From NCBI RefSeq assembly GCF_009910845.1, contig NZ_SIJB01000056.1, positions 1 to 61,854 of the forward strand: a DNA stretch of 61,854 nucleotides, written 5' to 3'. This document shows positions 58,101 through 61,854 of this stretch, piece after piece (position 1 is the stretch's first letter; each line of letters starts with the position of its first letter). This DNA comes from Chengkuizengella marina (GTDB lineage Bacteria; Bacillota; Bacilli; Paenibacillales; KCTC-33759). The notes under the pieces were generated by a model. It did no database searches. It had not been told where the DNA came from and saw nothing but the letters and a program-made list of their open reading frames with translations. Made by a program: the position numbers and the translations under genes.

Positions 58101-61100
58101 TGCTTTGCCATTAAACGTAAATGGAAAAGTAGAGCGAAAAGCACTTCCTGATCCAGAAATATATTCTTCTCAGGAACAAAAGATAGATCCTAATACAGCT
58201 ACAGAAGAAGATCTAGCAATGATATGGAAAAGTATACTACAAGTAGAATCTGTTGGTATCTATGATAGCTTCTTTAAGTTAGGAGGGCATTCCCTGCTTG
58301 CTACACAGTTATTATCTCATATTCGTTCTACATTTGGCGTAGAAATATCACTTCGAGATTTATTTAAAGAACCAACGATTGCTCATGTCGGGAAAATGAT
58401 AGATGATACGAAAAAAGATGGGTTAGAAGAGCAGCTTCCACCTATAAATTCAATAGATCGTACATTACCTATACCGCTTTCTTTTGCACAGCAGCGTCTT
58501 TGGTTTTTGGATCAATTAGAACCACATAGCTCTTTGTATAACATTAGAGCTGCTTTTCGTTTACGTGGCTTGCTCTATAAGGATGCTTTGGTCTTTAGTT
58601 TAAATGAGTTAGTTCGAAGACATGAGACGTTGCGCACAACATTTCATATGATAGACGGAGAGCCAGTTCAAACGATACAACCACCTAGTTCCGCCATGAT
58701 AGAAGAGGTGGATATTAGGCATCAGGATGATCAGATGAAGGAACAAATGGTTATGCATACAGCGTATGAAGAAGCTCAAACACCATTCAGTTTAACAGAA
58801 GGACCACTATTTCGATCTAAATTGTTAGTACTGGATGAACAAGAACATGTTATTTATTTTACAATGCATCATATTATATCTGACGGTTGGTCCATAAGTA
58901 TTTTTGTGAAGGAATTTATGGAAAGATATGAAGCTTACTGCAAAAAAACAGCAGATGATCTCCCTGAATTGTCTATTCAATATGCTGATTTTGCAAACTG
59001 GCAGCGAAAATGGCTGAAAGGTAACACACTGGAAAAACAAGAGACATATTGGAAGGAACAATTTGCAGAAGAAATACCTGTGTTGGAGCTTCCTACAGAT
59101 TTTTTGCGTGCTCCTGTTAATAAGTACCAAGGGGCAGTATATCCTTTTGAAATGACTAAGGAAGTATTAAGAAATGTACATCATTTATGTGAGCAGCAAA
59201 ATACAACGTTATTCATGACATTGCTAGCAGCATTTCAGATACTACTTTACCGTTATTCAGGTCAGGACGACTTGGTCGTCGGAACACCTATTGCAAATCG
59301 AAAACATCAAGAAACGGAGTCATTGATTGGTTTTTTTGTAAACATGCTGCCTCTTCGTACAGATGTTTCAGGTAATCCTAATATAGAGGAGCTGTTAGCT
59401 CGTGTAAAAGAAGTGACTTTACAAGCTTATTCTCATCAGGATGTGCCTTTTGAAAAATTGGTTGAATTACTACATCCAGAACGTGATTTAAGCCGTTCGC
59501 CTCTATTCCAAGTGATGTTTATTTTACAAAATGCACCAAAACAGGAGCTGGATTTACCTGATTTGATTTTAGAACCAATACCTGTTGATAAAGGCCTCAC
59601 CAAATATGATCTGACGTTTTCTGTAGAGGAACAAGAAGATAAATTGATCGGAACAATTAATTATAGTACGGATTTATTTAAACCATCAACGATACAAAAA
59701 ATGATAGGTCACTGGACAAACATTTTAGTTGAAATGGCTCGTGACTGTAAGCAAACGATAGATGAACTTTGTTACATGACTACGGAAGAACAACAGCGAA
59801 TGGTTAAAGAATGGAGTTTTACAGAAAGGAAAGAAAGACCGGAATCTTGCTTCCATGATTTATTTGAACAGCACGTTGCAATACGTTCTGATCAACCTGC
59901 GGTTATTCATCATGACAAAGTACTAACATATAAACAATTAGACTCTCAGGCCAATCAACTCGCTCATCTACTGCAACAGAGAGGGGTAGGTCCAGAAGTG
60001 GTCGTTGGACTTCTTATCGATCGTTCTTGGCAGATGATTGTATCCATATTGGCCGTTCATAAAGCGGGTGGTGTCTATTTACCTATAGATCCTTCACTTC
60101 CTAAAGATCGGATGGCTTTTATGTTAACAGATGCGAGAGTGAAACTGTTATTAATACAAGAACATATCGCAGCAAATATAGAGATGGTAAGTGAAGCTGT
60201 TATTTTAGATAAGGAATGTCATGTATACAGTCATTATAGTAAAGAAAAACCTAGATGTGAAAGTAAGCCGTCAAATGCTGCGTATGTATTATATACTTCT
60301 GGTTCAACAGGACAGCCTAAAGGGGCCGTTATTGAGCACAGCAGTCTCGTCAATTATGTTTTAAGTATACAGGAACGTTATAAATTAGAGTCAGGATTAT
60401 CTTACGGGATGGTAATTCCAGCAACTGTAGATTCTAGCAAAACTGTATTAGATGTTTCCTTAGCTACTGGTGGAACACTGCATGTACTGGATTATGAGAC
60501 AAGTATTGACGTGTATGCATTGTCTCAATATTATGACAAGCATTGGATTGATGTGCTCAAAATTGCTCCATCCCATTTAAAAGCGTTAATACAAGTGAGT
60601 GATGCTCCTTCTATTTTACCAAAAAAACTGTTGATTACTGGTGGAGAGGCTTTGGATTGGGATTTAGTACAGCAAATATTCGATCGTGCCCCTCAATGTG
60701 ATGTTTTTAATCATTATGGTCCAACGGAAACTACAGTAGGTGTATTAACATATAAAGTAGAGCAGATTCATCATCGTGATCAGATGTCAACGGTTCCATT
60801 AGGTAGGCCATTAAGCAATACGAGCATATATATTTTAGATAAAAATAAAAAACCAGTTTCGGTCGGAGTACCAGGAGAAATTTATATTGGTGGTGCTGGT
60901 GTAGCAAGAGGGTATATCAATAAAGAGGAAACAAACAGACAGTTTGTTCAACATCCGTTGGACTTTAAAAGTGATGAAAAGTTATATCGAACTGGAGATA
61001 TAGCAAGATATCTCCCTGATGGAAATATTGAGTTTATTGGACGTACAGACGATCAGGTTAGTGTACGTGGATTTAGAATTGAATGTGGAGAAATAACGAG

Positions 61101-61683
61101 AATACTTTGCAGCTATGAGAAAATACAAAATGCTCATGTTGTGATGAAGGAAAATGAACGAGGAGAACAATATTTAGCTGCTTATGTTGTGGCCAAGTCT
61201 GTTAGCGCGTTGTCTGTACAAGAGATTCATAGTTTTTTAAATCGCCAAGTTCCACAATATATGATTCCTTCCTTCTTTGAATTTATGGAAGAGCTCCCAC
61301 TTAGCGCAAATGGGAAGGTGAATCGAAAAGCATTGCCAGAACCGAAGCAAAGTCCATCATTGATGAAAGTTAAATATGTTAGCCCAGAAACGACGACAGA
61401 AAAAGTACTGGCTAGCTTATGGCAGGAGCTATTAAATATAGATTCTATTAGTGTTCATGATAACTTTTTTAAACGTGGAGGACATTCCTTGTTAGCTACA
61501 CAATGTATTGCTAGATTACGAAAAATGTTAAATAAAGATATACCACTGCGTTTACTATTCGAAACTTCTAATCTATTAGAAATGGCAAAAAAAATGGATC
61601 AAATAGATAAGAGCGAGCACAAAGTGGATGGAATGCAAATCCAAAGGGCTAAACGTTCAAAGATGATTTTAAGAGAAATTTAG
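55150..61683 (+). CDS. Nonribosomal peptide synthetase, C-A-PCP-C-A-PCP
   Basis: A 2177-residue bimodular NRPS. An N-terminal beta-beta-alpha segment (about 1-30) looks like a docking domain. C1 has HHIIFDG (184-190). A1 (TSGSTGRPKG near 660) has pocket residues D-A-W-F-L-G-H-V-V, closest to Leu-type codes. PCP1 Ser1048. C2 has HHIISDG (1240-1246). A2 (TSGSTGQPKG near 1717) has an unusual A4 and pocket D-S-T-K-I-G-H-V-G, close to the Asp code DLTKVGHIG. PCP2 Ser2113. There is no epimerase or thioesterase. The ATG at 55150 follows AACGAGGTG by 6 bases; an in-frame GTG at 55102 is less likely. Confidence 0.93.
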   Translation: MSIKVAYKGVVLEFDKAPTPMQIKQKYEEVTSQKSVKRWSATETSEITPVGEKEFYPLTFAQESLWLAEKMSDEDLQNCVAFAIHMKGTLDREAFQSSMQMLMKRHDILNMTININENNPSQIKHEDWHVPISYNQLNDVSEQQLHLLTQQFVGEPFSLENGPLIRIQLNECGKEEHVAFICIHHIIFDGASVPLFIKEWGKLYEQLKNKNLKGLEPLKIQYQDYATWERDNLDFAQSEKYWRNKLGNNIPILQLPTDVDRSDFSTGRGALQTVQYNEEITQQLRTLCRENGVSLFMMMLTAYKVFLHRITNQDDMIVGTPVMTRGMKGTDELLGCFINTIPLKTELWGNPAFSDVLGRVRLTVLESFQHQKYPFSKLVELLQPERNSGHHPIFQVSMGLLENPFETIELSDLHISSYEIVPESLDFDLHLDVIDQSETLVMKWQYRADLFEQHTIKNMMKWFEVLLKGIITDPSQRISDLPLLTAEEKEKILVKWNDTDKDFPQDLCVHQLVEAQAMRTPERSAVMVEGTSLSYQALNEQAESLASYLQRLGVGPDVLVGVYMERSIDLIVSLLAIWKAGGAYVPLDPSNPNQRLLYMVEDSQVKIILTQLDLQEKLAVADEIMMINVNEQGRQEIFKEEQNTSLLEREVNANHLAYVIYTSGSTGRPKGVMVEHRNLCHLIFTHQAAYDVTEKDRASHLAGLGFDASVWEVWPYLTVGALVVLADEETRLSPTKLRDWIIKHKITMCFASTPLAKSMQRLEWPAQPSLRYLLTGGEKLTSTPDSLLPFTLINHYGPTETTVVATAGEVHSDASSSIPTIGRPIANVHIYILDQHLQPVPIGVPGEICIGGLGVARGYLGKEDMTRDKFISSPFQHEGERLYRSGDIGKYNADGEIEYIGRMDDQVKVNGVRVELGEIERVLCSYDLVNDAVVVLKEKQHGGKSIAAYVVVEQQHKEVERLLEIFMKEQLPQVMVPAMYVLMDALPLNVNGKVERKALPDPEIYSSQEQKIDPNTATEEDLAMIWKSILQVESVGIYDSFFKLGGHSLLATQLLSHIRSTFGVEISLRDLFKEPTIAHVGKMIDDTKKDGLEEQLPPINSIDRTLPIPLSFAQQRLWFLDQLEPHSSLYNIRAAFRLRGLLYKDALVFSLNELVRRHETLRTTFHMIDGEPVQTIQPPSSAMIEEVDIRHQDDQMKEQMVMHTAYEEAQTPFSLTEGPLFRSKLLVLDEQEHVIYFTMHHIISDGWSISIFVKEFMERYEAYCKKTADDLPELSIQYADFANWQRKWLKGNTLEKQETYWKEQFAEEIPVLELPTDFLRAPVNKYQGAVYPFEMTKEVLRNVHHLCEQQNTTLFMTLLAAFQILLYRYSGQDDLVVGTPIANRKHQETESLIGFFVNMLPLRTDVSGNPNIEELLARVKEVTLQAYSHQDVPFEKLVELLHPERDLSRSPLFQVMFILQNAPKQELDLPDLILEPIPVDKGLTKYDLTFSVEEQEDKLIGTINYSTDLFKPSTIQKMIGHWTNILVEMARDCKQTIDELCYMTTEEQQRMVKEWSFTERKERPESCFHDLFEQHVAIRSDQPAVIHHDKVLTYKQLDSQANQLAHLLQQRGVGPEVVVGLLIDRSWQMIVSILAVHKAGGVYLPIDPSLPKDRMAFMLTDARVKLLLIQEHIAANIEMVSEAVILDKECHVYSHYSKEKPRCESKPSNAAYVLYTSGSTGQPKGAVIEHSSLVNYVLSIQERYKLESGLSYGMVIPATVDSSKTVLDVSLATGGTLHVLDYETSIDVYALSQYYDKHWIDVLKIAPSHLKALIQVSDAPSILPKKLLITGGEALDWDLVQQIFDRAPQCDVFNHYGPTETTVGVLTYKVEQIHHRDQMSTVPLGRPLSNTSIYILDKNKKPVSVGVPGEIYIGGAGVARGYINKEETNRQFVQHPLDFKSDEKLYRTGDIARYLPDGNIEFIGRTDDQVSVRGFRIECGEITRILCSYEKIQNAHVVMKENERGEQYLAAYVVAKSVSALSVQEIHSFLNRQVPQYMIPSFFEFMEELPLSANGKVNRKALPEPKQSPSLMKVKYVSPETTTEKVLASLWQELLNIDSISVHDNFFKRGGHSLLATQCIARLRKMLNKDIPLRLLFETSNLLEMAKKMDQIDKSEHKVDGMQIQRAKRSKMILREI

Positions 61684-61722
61684 ATAATGAGGTCATAAAC
61701 ATCATGGATTAGGAGGATTGAG

Positions 61723-61854
61723 ATGAAAAACGAATTAGTTGTTGATTACATGCCCTTATCGTTTGCCCAGCAGCGATTATGGTTTTTAGATCAACTGGAA
61801 CCAGGGAGTGCGTTGTATAACGTACCGGCTTACTATCGTCTGCAAGGCGCACTG
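61723..61854 (+). CDS. NRPS condensation domain, N-terminal fragment (runs off window)
   Basis: Only 44 codons are visible. PLSFAQQRLWFLDQLEPG is the C1 core of an LCL-type condensation domain, and ALYNVPAYYRLQG follows. AGGAGG at 61711-61716 precedes the ATG. It starts the next NRPS of the cluster, receiving the peptide from PCP2 of the previous protein. Confidence 0.92.
   Translation, partial: MKNELVVDYMPLSFAQQRLWFLDQLEPGSALYNVPAYYRLQGAL

Overview
The window is one contiguous, low-GC stretch of a chromosome from an endospore-forming Firmicute of the order Bacillales. Evidence for this: spo0F, pdaA, pbpG-type PBP, a YhcN/YlaJ lipoprotein, the large Bacillus-type SRP RNA, the classic rpoE-pyrG-spo0F-fbaA-murA-rho-rpmE order and the scr-dnaX-ybaB-recR order. 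The mix (HflK/HflC, several LysM proteins, low GC) would suit a Paenibacillaceae-like member, but the genus cannot be fixed from the sequence alone.

Layout: (1) 0.2-7.1 kb, lipoyl relay enzyme LipL, an esterase on the minus strand, and the four-gene pyruvate dehydrogenase operon. (2) 7.3-12.2 kb, spore cortex deacetylase pdaA, hflKC, motAB and a small unknown gene. (3) 12.3-19.6 kb, accessory genes: two minus-strand unknowns, two LysM repeat proteins, an M1 metallopeptidase with a membrane partner, ywhD and a membrane protein. (4) 19.7-27.7 kb, nagB-nagR with a recognisable NagR operator, pbpG, the polyamine genes speE-speB, and ywiB-argS. (5) 28-37 kb, a subtilisin-like protease followed by the rpoE-to-rpmE backbone and a spore lipoprotein. 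(6) 37.1-42.7 kb, SRP RNA, a cytosolic PAS histidine kinase wedged between scr and dnaX, then dnaX-ybaB-recR. (7) 43.1 kb to the end, a biosynthetic cluster that runs off the window: a three-gene ABC exporter, a free-standing acyl carrier protein, an FkbH-type glyceryl transferase, a discrete acyltransferase, an AT-less KS-KR-ACP polyketide synthase, an A-PCP NRPS with a truncated condensation domain, a nucleotidyltransferase-like protein with an apparently non-canonical start codon, a C-A-PCP-C-A-PCP NRPS and the start of another NRPS.

The cluster reads as a hybrid polyketide/peptide pathway. FkbH would place a glyceryl unit on the small ACP, the discrete AT would charge the KS-KR-ACP with malonyl, and the NRPS modules would add residues whose pocket residues look like Val/Ile, Leu-like and Asp/Asn. 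No thioesterase is reached before the window ends.

Outside genes, the most striking signal is a family of structured repeats (27.7-27.9 kb twice, 39.4-39.6 kb twice, and an internally deleted copy at 21.5 kb). The two best copies show nested stems plus a pseudoknot-like pairing, with compensatory base changes between copies. A second, terminator-like repeat occurs three times (30.3, 39.6, 39.7 kb).
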